NCBI RefSeq assembly: GCF_000718135.1
Contig: NZ_JOEM01000001.1
Location: 124,001-188,000 of the forward strand
Direction of reading: 5' to 3'
Source: Streptomyces cyaneofuscatus
GTDB lineage: Bacteria; Actinomycetota; Actinomycetes; Streptomycetales; Streptomycetaceae
Length of the DNA: 64,000 bases
Shown here: piece by piece, positions 35,995 to 44,196 of the stretch
Layout of the letters: each line of letters begins with the position of its first letter
How positions within the stretch are numbered: the stretch's first letter is position 1
Program-made: the position numbers and the translations under genes
The notes under the pieces: model-generated
Databases searched by the model: none
What the model was told of the DNA's origin: nothing
The model's input: only the letters and a program-made list of their open reading frames with translations

Positions 35995-37575
35995 ATGCGT
36001 GCGCACCAAGGGGTTCTCCGGACCGGAGCGGCCCTCCTGACGGCGGGACTGCTCGCCGGCTGCGGCCTGCTGTCCACGGAACCGGAGTCGAGCGACCGGG
36101 CGGACGGCCGCCCTGGTGACACCTCCGCCTCTCCCTCACCGGGCCTGAAGGAGACGCCGAAGACCCCGCCCCTGCCCGCCGCCCTCACCTCCCAGCGCCC
36201 CGACTGGAAGCGCTGTACGGCCCCGAGCGGCGGCAGCGCGCCCGGCTCCGACTGGCGCTGTACGAGCGTCAAGGTGCCCCTGGACTACGCGAAGCCGTCC
36301 GGCGAGACCCTCGCCGTCGCGCTGATCCGCAAGCAGGCCCGGGACAAGGACCGCCGGCTCGGCTCGATGCTGTTCAACTTCGGCGGCCCGGGCGGTTCGG
36401 GCGTGGAGATACTGCCGCGCGCGGCCTCCTCGTACGAGAAGCTCAACTCCCGCTACGACCTGGTGGGTTTCGATCCGCGCGGGGTCGCCGCCAGCTCCGG
36501 GGTGAACTGCCGCACCGACGAGGAGCAGGAACAGGCCCTCCGGAGCGTCGACCTGACCCCGGACACGGCGGCCGAGGAGGCGGCGTTCATCAAGGACGGC
36601 GCGGACTTCGGCGCGGGCTGCCAGCGCCGCTCCGGCAAGGTCCTCCCGCACGTCGGCACGTCCAACGCCGCCCGTGACCTGGACCTGATCCGCGAGGTCC
36701 TCGGCGACGACAAGCTGTCGTACTTCGGCTTCTCCTACGGTACGGAGCTGGGCGGCACGTACGCGCACCTCTTCCCGCAGAACGTGGGCCGCACCGTCCT
36801 GGACGCGGTCGTCGACCCGACGGCCGACGGCATAGGGCACGCACGCAACCAGGCGACCGGCTTCCAGCGCGCCCTGGAGAACTACCTCAAGGACCGCGGC
36901 GAGAACCCGAAGGCGGGCTCCGAGCGCATCGCCCGGATGCTGGCCCGGATCGACCGGAAGCCGCTGCCGACCGCGTCCGGCCGCGAGCTGACGGAGTCCC
37001 TCGCCGTCACCGGCATCGTCACCCCGCTCTACTCGCAGTCCGGCTGGCCCGCGCTGACGGCCGCCCTGGACGAGGCGGAGAACAAGGGCACGGGCGACGG
37101 GCTGATCCAGCTCGCCGACTCGTACAACGGGCGGGACGAGGACGGGCGTTACGACACCCAGGCGCACTCCCAGCGAGCCATCTCCTGCGCCGACTCCAAG
37201 GCCCGCCCCACGGTGGACGAGGCCCGCGCGCTGCTGCCGGAGTTCCGCAAGCTCTCCCCGGTGTTCGGGCCGTTCCTGGCCTGGGACACGGCCGGCTGGT
37301 GCGCCCAGTGGCCGGTCGACGGGGAGCACGAGACGCCCGAGACCAGTGCGCCGGGCGCGGGCCCGATCCTGGTGATCGGGACGACCGGGGACCCGGCCAC
37401 CCCGTACGAGGGGGCGCAGCGGATGGCGGACGAGCTGGGCAAGGGCGTCGGCATCATGCTCACCAACAAGGGTGAGGGGCACGGGGCGTACGGCGAGGGC
37501 GACTGTGTGACCGCGGCGGTGGACGGCTACTTCCTGGACGGGAAGGTCCCGCAGGACGGCACGACCTGCGGCTGA
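35995..37575 (+). CDS. Secreted lipoprotein alpha/beta hydrolase, tripeptidyl-aminopeptidase type (paralogue 2)
   Basis: A 526-aa paralogue of the previous gene: signal RTGAALLTAGLLAGC with lipobox LAGC, oxyanion loop FNFGGPGGSGV, nucleophile in YFGFSYGTELGG, Asp in VIGTTGDPATPYEG and His in GEGHGAYGEGD. The two share order and most motifs and are a tandem duplication. Export and a TAP-type C-terminus indicate peptide scavenging at the cell surface. The transcript ends at the hairpin at 37587-37621, shared with convergent moeZ. Confidence 0.93.
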   Translation: MRAHQGVLRTGAALLTAGLLAGCGLLSTEPESSDRADGRPGDTSASPSPGLKETPKTPPLPAALTSQRPDWKRCTAPSGGSAPGSDWRCTSVKVPLDYAKPSGETLAVALIRKQARDKDRRLGSMLFNFGGPGGSGVEILPRAASSYEKLNSRYDLVGFDPRGVAASSGVNCRTDEEQEQALRSVDLTPDTAAEEAAFIKDGADFGAGCQRRSGKVLPHVGTSNAARDLDLIREVLGDDKLSYFGFSYGTELGGTYAHLFPQNVGRTVLDAVVDPTADGIGHARNQATGFQRALENYLKDRGENPKAGSERIARMLARIDRKPLPTASGRELTESLAVTGIVTPLYSQSGWPALTAALDEAENKGTGDGLIQLADSYNGRDEDGRYDTQAHSQRAISCADSKARPTVDEARALLPEFRKLSPVFGPFLAWDTAGWCAQWPVDGEHETPETSAPGAGPILVIGTTGDPATPYEGAQRMADELGKGVGIMLTNKGEGHGAYGEGDCVTAAVDGYFLDGKVPQDGTTCG

Positions 37576-37586
37576 CGCGCACGGGA

Positions 37587-37621
37587 AAGGGGCCGGTCCA
37601 CCCGAGGTGGTCCGGCCCCTT
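37587..37621. terminator. Bidirectional hairpin terminator
   Basis: Stem of 16 bp with one mismatch (37587-37602 with 37606-37621) and a 3-nt loop, between the convergent peptidase and moeZ genes. Confidence 0.85.
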
Positions 37622-37644
37622 CTCCATAGGTACCGCGTGACTCT

Positions 37645-38823
37645 CTAGTAGATCGGCTTCTCGGGCTCGATCTGGTTGACCCAGCCGATCACGCCGCCGC
37701 CGACGTGCACCGAGTCGGCGAAGCCCGCCGACTTGAGGACCGCGAGGACCTCGGCGCTGCGGACACCCGTCTTGCAGTGCAGGACGATACGGCGGTCCTG
37801 CGGGAGGTCCTGGAGGGCGTTGCCCATGAGGAACTCGTTCTTCGGGATCAGCTTGGCGCCGGGGATCGAGACGATCTCGTACTCGTTCGGCTCGCGGACG
37901 TCGATGATCTCGATCTTCTCGTCGCCGTCGATCCACTCCTTGAGCTGCTTGGGAGTGATCGTGGAGCCGGCCGCCGCCTCCTGGGCCTCCTCGGACACGA
38001 CGCCGCAGAAGGCCTCGTAGTCGATGAGCTCGGTGACGGTCGGGTTCTCGCCGCAGACCGCGCAGTCGGGGTCCTTGCGGACCTTGACCTGGCGGTACTG
38101 CATCTCCAGGGCGTCGTAGATCATCAGACGGCCGACCAGCGGGTCACCGATGCCGGCGAGCAGCTTGATCGCCTCGGTCACCTGGATCGAGCCCACCGAC
38201 GCGCACAGCACGCCCAGCACGCCGCCCTCGGCGCAGGAGGGGACCATGCCCGGCGGCGGGGGCTCCGGGTAGAGGCAGCGGTAGCAGGGGCCGTGCTCGG
38301 ACCAGAACACGGAGGCCTGGCCGTCGAAGCGGTAGATCGAGCCCCATACGTACGGCTTGTTCAGCAGCACGGCCGCGTCGTTGACCAGATAGCGGGTGGC
38401 GAAGTTGTCCGTGCCGTCCACGATCAGGTCGTACTGGGCGAAGATCTCCTTCACGTTCTCGGCTTCGAGCCGCTCCTCGTGAAGGACCACGTTGACATAC
38501 GGGTTGATCCCCAGCACGGAGTCCTTGGCGGACTGCGCCTTGGACCGGCCGATGTCGGCCTGGCTGTGGATGATCTGGCGCTGCAGGTTCGACTCGTCGA
38601 CCTCGTCGAACTCCACGATGCCCAGCGTGCCGACCCCGGCCGCGGCCAGGTACATCAGGGCCGGGGAGCCGAGGCCGCCGGCGCCCACACAGAGCACCTT
38701 GGCGTTCTTCAGGCGCTTCTGCCCGTCCATCCCGACATCCGGGATGATCAGGTGGCGGGAGTACCTGCGGACCTCGTCGACGGTGAGCTCGGCGGCCGGC
38801 TCGACCAGGGGTGGCAGCGACAC
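37645..38823 (-). CDS. moeZ: Adenylyltransferase/sulfurtransferase MoeZ
   Basis: A 392-aa MoeB-rhodanese fusion. N-terminal E1 domain: GAGGLGSPALMYLAAAGVG (ATP site), SNLQRQIIH, GTDNFATRYLVND, and zinc cysteines in CYRCLYPE and DCAVCGE. C-terminal rhodanese: active Cys in VLHCKTGVRSAE. It adenylates and thiocarboxylates small sulfur carriers for molybdopterin, thiamine, cysteine and thiotemplate-type pathways. GTG 38823 is chosen (GAGG 5 nt upstream; VSLPPLVEPAAELTVDEVRR is the usual N-terminus); an in-frame start at 38877 has no site. The upstream region holds an inverted repeat (38856-38889). Confidence 0.95.
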   Translation of the reverse strand: MSLPPLVEPAAELTVDEVRRYSRHLIIPDVGMDGQKRLKNAKVLCVGAGGLGSPALMYLAAAGVGTLGIVEFDEVDESNLQRQIIHSQADIGRSKAQSAKDSVLGINPYVNVVLHEERLEAENVKEIFAQYDLIVDGTDNFATRYLVNDAAVLLNKPYVWGSIYRFDGQASVFWSEHGPCYRCLYPEPPPPGMVPSCAEGGVLGVLCASVGSIQVTEAIKLLAGIGDPLVGRLMIYDALEMQYRQVKVRKDPDCAVCGENPTVTELIDYEAFCGVVSEEAQEAAAGSTITPKQLKEWIDGDEKIEIIDVREPNEYEIVSIPGAKLIPKNEFLMGNALQDLPQDRRIVLHCKTGVRSAEVLAVLKSAGFADSVHVGGGVIGWVNQIEPEKPIY

Positions 38824-38855
38824 AGGAACCTCAACAATGCAGGTGGTCGGATTTA

Positions 38856-38889
38856 CGTACGTCGACTGTGCGTACATCGACTACGTACG
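38856..38889. promoter_or_regulatory. Inverted repeat in the moeZ upstream region
   Basis: CGTACGTCGA (38856-38865) and TCGACTACGTACG (38877-38889) form an imperfect palindrome 33 bp before moeZ. It may be an operator; no regulator is identified. A related palindromic GTACGTAC motif occurs at about 7620-7650 before the SDR gene. Confidence 0.4.
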
Positions 38890-38922
38890 GTTGTTCTTCC
38901 GGTAACACTGCCACGCCCCTTC

Positions 38923-39792
38923 TCATTCCGAGATACCGGGTCCGATCCGCGAGACGATTTCGTCCCAGTACCTGGGCAGCGCCGCGAATGGATCGGTTTG
39001 TCCGGTCCGTCCGTCGTCGCCTCGGCCGTCGCCGTTCCGTCCGTCGCCGCTCCGCCCGCCCCGGTCCGTGAAGAAGATCGTCCCGGCGCCCTGCCAGCGG
39101 GCGATGCGCATCGCCTCGTCGAGATGGGTGCGCGGCACCCCGTGGACGAAGTGCGCGAACCGCTCCGGCGGGTAGTCCGCCGTCCACTCGGCCACCTGTG
39201 ACCAGCGGTAGTCGGTCCACGGGCCCTGGAAGGTGACCAGTTGGTCGGCCGCCTCCGCGTACCCGGGGTACGGGTGGGTGCCGTGGCCCAGCACCAGGCG
39301 GCCGCCGTCGTCCGCGCTGTCGCTCTCGGCGAGGAGCGCGTGGAGGGTGCCGGTGAGACGGCGTACGCCGGGGAGTTCGGCCCGCTCGGCGGGGCAGCGG
39401 GCGAGGTAGAAGCCGCCGACCCGGTACCAGTCGATGAAGGCCCGGGCGTCCGCGATCAGTTCGTCGAACGGCCGGTTGCCGTAGGCGAGATCGAGGTGGC
39501 CGAGGAGCCGGCCGCCGCAGGCGCGTACGGAGTCGTCCGGGGCCTCGCCGTGCAGGGCGCGTTCCCGGGCGTTACGGAGCCTGCCGGCCACTTCCAGGCA
39601 GTGCGGGTCGGGGCGGGTGCCGGGGCCCTCCGCGATGTTGAGGACGGCCCAGTGCAGCGGGGTGCCGGGGCGGATCAGCTCGGCCCATTCGGCGGGGGCG
39701 AGCAGCGGGTGGGCGTAACCGGGGACGCCGAAGCCGAGCTGCTCGCCGCCCGCGGTCCTGCGGGCGTCGGCGGGAGCGGTCAGATGCGGCAC
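38923..39792 (-). CDS. Spherulin-4 (GH135/Sph3)-like protein, catalytic pair apparently lost
   Basis: A 289-aa protein of the spherulation-specific family 4 (Pfam PF12138, which includes the fungal glycosidase Sph3, GH135). Family segments: LGFGVPGYAHPLLAPAEWAE, HWAVLNIAEGPGTRPDPH, GHLDLAYGNRPFDELIADAR, FIDWYRVGGFYLARCPAERA, QGPWTDYRW and AGTIFFTDRGG. In active relatives the strand after 'W...V.G' carries acidic residues (…FFDE…); here that strand reads FYLARCP, so the catalytic acids seem missing. No signal peptide. GTG 39792 has GGAGG 4-5 nt upstream and overlaps the epimerase stop by 13 bp. It is the last of four coupled genes; Sph3 in Aspergillus is needed for galactosaminogalactan production. 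Confidence 0.8.
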   Translation of the reverse strand: MPHLTAPADARRTAGGEQLGFGVPGYAHPLLAPAEWAELIRPGTPLHWAVLNIAEGPGTRPDPHCLEVAGRLRNARERALHGEAPDDSVRACGGRLLGHLDLAYGNRPFDELIADARAFIDWYRVGGFYLARCPAERAELPGVRRLTGTLHALLAESDSADDGGRLVLGHGTHPYPGYAEAADQLVTFQGPWTDYRWSQVAEWTADYPPERFAHFVHGVPRTHLDEAMRIARWQGAGTIFFTDRGGRSGDGRNGDGRGDDGRTGQTDPFAALPRYWDEIVSRIGPGISE

Positions 39793-40745
39793 GCCGCCTC
39801 CATCCAGATGTCCGCGAGGGACTCCTCCAGGTTGATCCGGGGGCGCCAGCCGAGCCGGTCCCGCGCGGTGCGGACGTCGGCCTGCTGCCAGACCCCGCAG
39901 CCGTCCGGGTACGGGGACGGGGTCGCCGAGAGGTGCTCCATGACCGACTCGGCGGAGGTGCGCGGGGCGCCGATGGGCAGGCGCGGGGGCGGGGAGTCCA
40001 GCTCGTGGAGCGCGCCCGCGTATCCGGCGACCCGCGCCAGGACGGCGGCGGCGTCGCGGAGGCGGACGGCGCGCCCGGTGCCGATGTTGACGACGCCCTG
40101 GGCGGCGGAGAGCGAGGCGGCGTGCACGGCCCGCGCCACATCCCGTACGTCGACGAAGTCCCGCTGCACGCCGAGGCCGCTGAGCTTGAGCTCACCGTCG
40201 CCGGACTGCATGGCCCGGCGCATCGCCTCGGCGAGCCGGCCGAGCGGGGAGCCCGCCGGGGTGCCGGGGCCGACGGGTGAGAAGACCCGGAGCACGACGG
40301 CGTCGAGGCCCGAGCCGAGGACCAGTTCGGTGGCGGCGAGCTTGCTGACGCCGTACGGGCCGCCGGGGCGCGGGATGGCGTCCTCGGCGGTGGAGGAGCC
40401 GGGCTGCGAGGGGCCGTACTCGGAGGCGCAGCCGACCTGGACGAGCCGGGCCCCGCAGCCGCTGCGGCGCAGGGCCTCGCAGACGGTGGCGACGGCGACG
40501 GTGTTGTGGCGGGTGAGGTCACGGGCGCCGCCGCGGGTGGCGCCCGCGCAGTTGACGACGACTCCGGGGTGGACGGCGTCCAGGAAGCGGGTGAGCGCTC
40601 CCGGGCTGCCGCCGGCGAGGTCGAACCGGACGTCGGCGTCGTCGCCGCGGCCGAGGGCCGTGAGGTGGACAGCGGGGTCGGCGAGCAGCCGGTCGGCGAC
40701 GAAGCGGCCGAGGAATCCGTTGGCTCCGAGCAGCAGCACCCTCAT
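39780..40745 (-). CDS. NAD-dependent nucleotide-sugar epimerase/dehydratase
   Basis: A 321-aa extended SDR. NAD site MRVLLLGANGFLGRFVADRL at the start; VVNCAGATRGG; catalytic Ser-Tyr-x3-Lys in VGCASEYGPS and PYGVSKLAATE; LRVFSPVGPG; and a substrate part RDFVDVRDVARAVH. These point to a UDP-hexose or dTDP-hexose epimerase or dehydratase. ATG 40745. It overlaps the spherulin-4 gene by 13 bp and follows the membrane-protein gene after 194 bp, all on one strand. By context it may make the precursor sugar (for example UDP-Gal/GalNAc) for the upstream glycosyltransferase. Confidence 0.9.
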   Translation of the reverse strand: MRVLLLGANGFLGRFVADRLLADPAVHLTALGRGDDADVRFDLAGGSPGALTRFLDAVHPGVVVNCAGATRGGARDLTRHNTVAVATVCEALRRSGCGARLVQVGCASEYGPSQPGSSTAEDAIPRPGGPYGVSKLAATELVLGSGLDAVVLRVFSPVGPGTPAGSPLGRLAEAMRRAMQSGDGELKLSGLGVQRDFVDVRDVARAVHAASLSAAQGVVNIGTGRAVRLRDAAAVLARVAGYAGALHELDSPPPRLPIGAPRTSAESVMEHLSATPSPYPDGCGVWQQADVRTARDRLGWRPRINLEESLADIWMEAACRI

Positions 40746-40939
40746 CGCGCACCGCCTCGGTGCCGACGGCGGGCTGCCGGTGCGGGGGATTGGGGGGTCA
40801 TGGCGGGTTTCTCCTTGGTGGGTCGGTTCGCTGGTTGGTGCGGGTGTCGGACAGGGCCCGCGGCGTCGGCTCCGCGGGGTGGTGCGGTGGTGAGGTGGTG
40901 CGGTTCGGGGGGTGGAGGTTCCGGGGGTACGGGGGTCGG

Positions 40940-42217
40940 TCACGCCCTGGTGTGGGCCGAGGCCCGGGAGAGCGCGGCGGAGGCGTGGACCAGGAGTCCG
41001 AGCGCCGCCGCCCCGCAGGCGAGGGCGGGCACGGCTCCGGTGCCGCCCGCCGCGACGAGGGCGTGGACGGGCCGGGCCAAGGGGTCGAGGCCGGGCAGCC
41101 GTCCGGCGAGGACGAGGGCGGGGGCGGCGGCCTCCATGGCGCAGGCGGCGGCGAGGGCGACAGTGCCCGGCTCGGGCAGTCCGTGCGCGGCGAGCAGCCG
41201 GGCCAGGAAGAACAGCACGCCGAGGGCGGCGGCCGCGACCGGCATGCCGTCGCCGCCGAAGCCGAGGTCGGCCAGGAACAGCAGGGGCAGCAGGGCGCAG
41301 ACGAAGAGCGCGACGGCCGCCAGGAGGAGGGGCCGCACTCCCGCACCGAACTCCTCCAGTGCGCGGCTCCCGGTGAGTTTGCGGTGGGCGCGCACGGTGA
41401 AGAGGTGCGCGCACCAGGCCGCTGGGGCGAGTGCCGCGGTGAGCCCGAGCAGCGGGGCGGGGGCGGCCTCCCAGAGGCCGTCCGGGCCGCCGCTGACGAC
41501 CTGGGCGAGCAGCCCCTCCCCGTACACCGCGAAGCTCAGTAGCCAGCAGGCGTACATCCCGGCGCGGCCCGCTCCTTCGGGGGCGCGCAGCGGGCCCCGG
41601 CCGAGGCAGAGCCGGAGCGCCAGGCACGCGAGGAGTGCGCCGGTGACCGTCACGGCGGCGCGCGCTCCCCCGCCGAGCACCTCTTCGGTGACCCGGAGCA
41701 GCCCGGCGGTGGCGAGGCAGGCGGCGCCGGGGAGCAGTGCGAGCAGCGTCCACCCGGCGCGGGCCTCGGTGTCGGGGCCCGGCGGCGGGGGCGCGGCCAC
41801 GGCGGGCCCGGCGGGCCGGGCCGGGGTGCGGGCGTACAGCTCCTCGGCGAGGGCGAACACGTCGCGGTGGCGGTAGCGGGCGGCGGTGCGGTCGGTGAGG
41901 CCGTGGGCCTCCAGACCGGCGGCGATCTCCAGCGGGCTGACGGCCCGTTCGCACAGGTCGCGGTGGTCGTGCATGAGGGACTTCACGGGGTCGGCGGGGC
42001 CCCGGCGCGCGGGGGCGGCGGGCCTGCGCCGCTCGGGGCGCGCAGGAAGCTCGGCGGCACGCGCAGGAGTCTCGACGGGGCGCGCAGGAATCTCGACGGG
42101 GCGCGACGGGATCTCGGCGGCGCGGGACGGGATCTCCGCGGCACTCGACGGGGTCTCGGCAGGGCGGGGCATCGGGGGGTCTTCTCCGTGGTCGGGCCGG
42201 ATCGGGTGGTCACGCAT
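40940..42217 (-). CDS. Multi-pass membrane protein with repeated N-terminus, polysaccharide operon
   Basis: A 425-aa protein. The first 60 residues are Pro/Ala/Arg/Glu-rich tandem repeats (AAEIPSR, PVEIPAR and variants) encoded by 21-bp repeats. A short soluble module follows, DPVKSLMHDHRDLCERAVSP and AAGLEAHGLTDRTAARYRHR, then about 10 hydrophobic segments (for example PLLLAAVALFVCALLPLLFL). I do not recognise a transporter signature. Its position between a PelF-like glycosyltransferase and an epimerase suggests a lipid-embedded assembly or export role, possibly standing in for PelG. The ATG overlaps the glycosyltransferase stop (ATGCGTGA), so the two genes are translationally coupled. Confidence 0.82.
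   Translation of the reverse strand: MRDHPIRPDHGEDPPMPRPAETPSSAAEIPSRAAEIPSRPVEIPARPVETPARAAELPARPERRRPAAPARRGPADPVKSLMHDHRDLCERAVSPLEIAAGLEAHGLTDRTAARYRHRDVFALAEELYARTPARPAGPAVAAPPPPGPDTEARAGWTLLALLPGAACLATAGLLRVTEEVLGGGARAAVTVTGALLACLALRLCLGRGPLRAPEGAGRAGMYACWLLSFAVYGEGLLAQVVSGGPDGLWEAAPAPLLGLTAALAPAAWCAHLFTVRAHRKLTGSRALEEFGAGVRPLLLAAVALFVCALLPLLFLADLGFGGDGMPVAAAALGVLFFLARLLAAHGLPEPGTVALAAACAMEAAAPALVLAGRLPGLDPLARPVHALVAAGGTGAVPALACGAAALGLLVHASAALSRASAHTRA
42045..42165. repeat. 21-bp coding tandem repeat
   Basis: About five degenerate copies of a 21-bp unit encode 7-residue units such as AAEIPSR and PVEIPAR in the N-terminus of the membrane protein. Unit boundaries are approximate. Confidence 0.7.
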
Positions 42218-44006
42218 CGCCGTCCCCCGGTCCGCAGGCCGTCGCGCAGAGGCACCCCGGCTCCCCCTCCGACTCCCCCTCCGACTCCGCCCCGGCGGCG
42301 GCCCAGCTCCGGGCCCGGGCTCCGACGGCCGCGGGCTGCGGCTGGGTCCAGGGGCCGAGCAGCCGGGCCTCCGCCGGGGCGGCGAAGAGCAGCGGCTCGC
42401 CGTCGGCGTCCACGGCGTCGGCCTCCCGGCGCACCGGGGCGTGCGAGATCAGCTCCAGGTAAATGCCGCGAAATGCCGCGAGGTTCTGTTCGACGGTGAA
42501 GAGTTCGAGCGCGCGGGCCCGCGCCGCCGCCCCCAGTCGCGCCCGGCGCTCGGGGTCGCGCAGCAACGCGATACAGGCGTCCGCGAGCGCCCGGGGGTTG
42601 CGCGGGGGCACCACCAGGCCGGTGCCGCCGATGACTTCGACGACCGCTCCGACGTCGGTGGAGACGGTGGCCCGGCCGCAGAACATCGACTCGACAAGGC
42701 TGATCGGGAAGCCCTCGACCACGCTGGAGAGCACGATCACGCCGCCCGCCGCGTAGGCCTCGGCGAGGCCGGGGACCTCGGGGCCGCCGATCTCCTCGAA
42801 GGTGACCGGGCTGACGCCTTCGGTGTGGGCGCCGGTGGCCTCATCGGGGAAGAGCTGGGCGGCCAGTGCCCGGCAGTGCGCGAGGTACGTGGTGGCCTCG
42901 TCCCCGTCCGCCGGGGCGCCGAAGATCCGCAGCCGGGCGTCCGGTTCGGCGCGGCGGACCTCGGCGAAGGCGTGGAGCAGGGCGATCAGGTCCTTGGCGG
43001 GCTCGATCCGGCCGACCCGGACCAGGGTGTCCGGACCGCCCGCGTCGTCGTCCTCGCCGACGGCGGAGAAGCGCTCGGCGGCCATGCCCGGGTAGACCGT
43101 GCGCTGCCGGGCGGGGTCGGCGCCGCACCGCTGCTGCCAGCGGCGTACGTGGGTGTTGCCGGCGGTGACGAGCGCGGCCTGCCGGTAGACCTCGGCGGCC
43201 AGCAGCATGTGGAAGTGGGCGAGGAGGGCACGGACGGGAGCGCCGAAGGAGGCGTCCGGCGCGGCCAGGTAGTGCGTACGGAGCGGCACGCCGTGCTCGG
43301 TGACGAGCAGCGGCACACCGAAGAAGCGTTTGGCCAGCAGCCCCGGGATGGCGGCCGCTCCGCCGGACGCCGCGTGGCAGAGGTCGACGGCGCCGAGGCT
43401 CTCCGGCTCGTACCAGTCGAGCGAGAGCGGGCGCAGGACGCGCTCCAGTTCGGCGGCGAAGGCGAGGTGGTCCACGACGGTGGCGCTCTGCACGGTCCGG
43501 CCGGCGCCCGGGGCGCGGGAGGCGGCCTCCAGGATCCGGACGGTGGCCTCGGAGCGCAGGGCGAGGTGGAGTCCGCCGCGCTCCCTGGCCAGCTCGGCGA
43601 GCCCGTAGAACCCTTCGGCGAAGAGCCCGGCGCTGTCGGCGGGGTCCGTGCCGGTGTCCTCGGTGGCGCAGATCGCGGTGGCCAGCGCCTTCACATGGGC
43701 GGCGAAGCGCTTGCGGTCGCGCCGTCCGTAGGAGACGCCCCCGCCGGTCACCAGCCTGGCGAGCAGGCGGGGTTCACCGCTGCCGCGCAGGGCGCCGTCC
43801 TCAGGGGTCCAGAGGGGCGCGGTGCGCACCCGGCTGACGTGGTGCGGCAGCCTGACCCAGCCCTGGTCCTCCTGGTGGGCGGAGCGGCTCAAGGCGAAGA
43901 GGTCGAACTCGTGCTGCGGCAGCCCGCGCACCAGCCGGTCGCACCAGAGCCTGGACTCACCGGTCGCATACGGATAGCCACCGTCGGTGAGCAGTCCGAT
44001 CCGCAC
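42210..44006 (-). CDS. PelF-like GT4 glycosyltransferase (DUF3492 + GT-B)
   Basis: A 598-aa glycosyltransferase. Its N-terminus, MRIGLLTDGGYPYATGESRL, then CDRLVRGLPQHEFDLFALS, is the DUF3492 domain of PelF, the polymerase of the GalNAc/GlcNAc-rich Pel polysaccharide. The C-terminal GT-B half has VRVGRIEPAKDLIALLHAFA, RLRIFGAPADGD, and the donor motif SSVVEGFPISLVESMFCGRA (E-x7-E) with GLVVPPRNPRALADAC. A Ser/Glu-rich tail of about 60 residues follows. ATG 44006. It starts a coupled operon with a multi-TM protein, an epimerase and a spherulin-4-like protein. By homology it adds hexosamine from UDP-sugars; product unknown. Confidence 0.92.
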   Translation of the reverse strand: MRIGLLTDGGYPYATGESRLWCDRLVRGLPQHEFDLFALSRSAHQEDQGWVRLPHHVSRVRTAPLWTPEDGALRGSGEPRLLARLVTGGGVSYGRRDRKRFAAHVKALATAICATEDTGTDPADSAGLFAEGFYGLAELARERGGLHLALRSEATVRILEAASRAPGAGRTVQSATVVDHLAFAAELERVLRPLSLDWYEPESLGAVDLCHAASGGAAAIPGLLAKRFFGVPLLVTEHGVPLRTHYLAAPDASFGAPVRALLAHFHMLLAAEVYRQAALVTAGNTHVRRWQQRCGADPARQRTVYPGMAAERFSAVGEDDDAGGPDTLVRVGRIEPAKDLIALLHAFAEVRRAEPDARLRIFGAPADGDEATTYLAHCRALAAQLFPDEATGAHTEGVSPVTFEEIGGPEVPGLAEAYAAGGVIVLSSVVEGFPISLVESMFCGRATVSTDVGAVVEVIGGTGLVVPPRNPRALADACIALLRDPERRARLGAAARARALELFTVEQNLAAFRGIYLELISHAPVRREADAVDADGEPLLFAAPAEARLLGPWTQPQPAAVGARARSWAAAGAESEGESEGEPGCLCATACGPGDGDA

Positions 44007-44196
44007 GAGTACACCCCCGATCTCCCTTGTGGGCGGCCGCCGTTGGAACGGCGACTCGCAGCGGGACGACCGTAAGCGGATACGCCGGTGGTGCGACGGA
44101 CGGTTGTCCGTCGCACCACCGAAAGGGGTGAACCGTCGTAACTTTCCCGCGCCGGTCGCGTTCCGTCGCGGTACGACGGTCGGTTGTTACGGAGGG

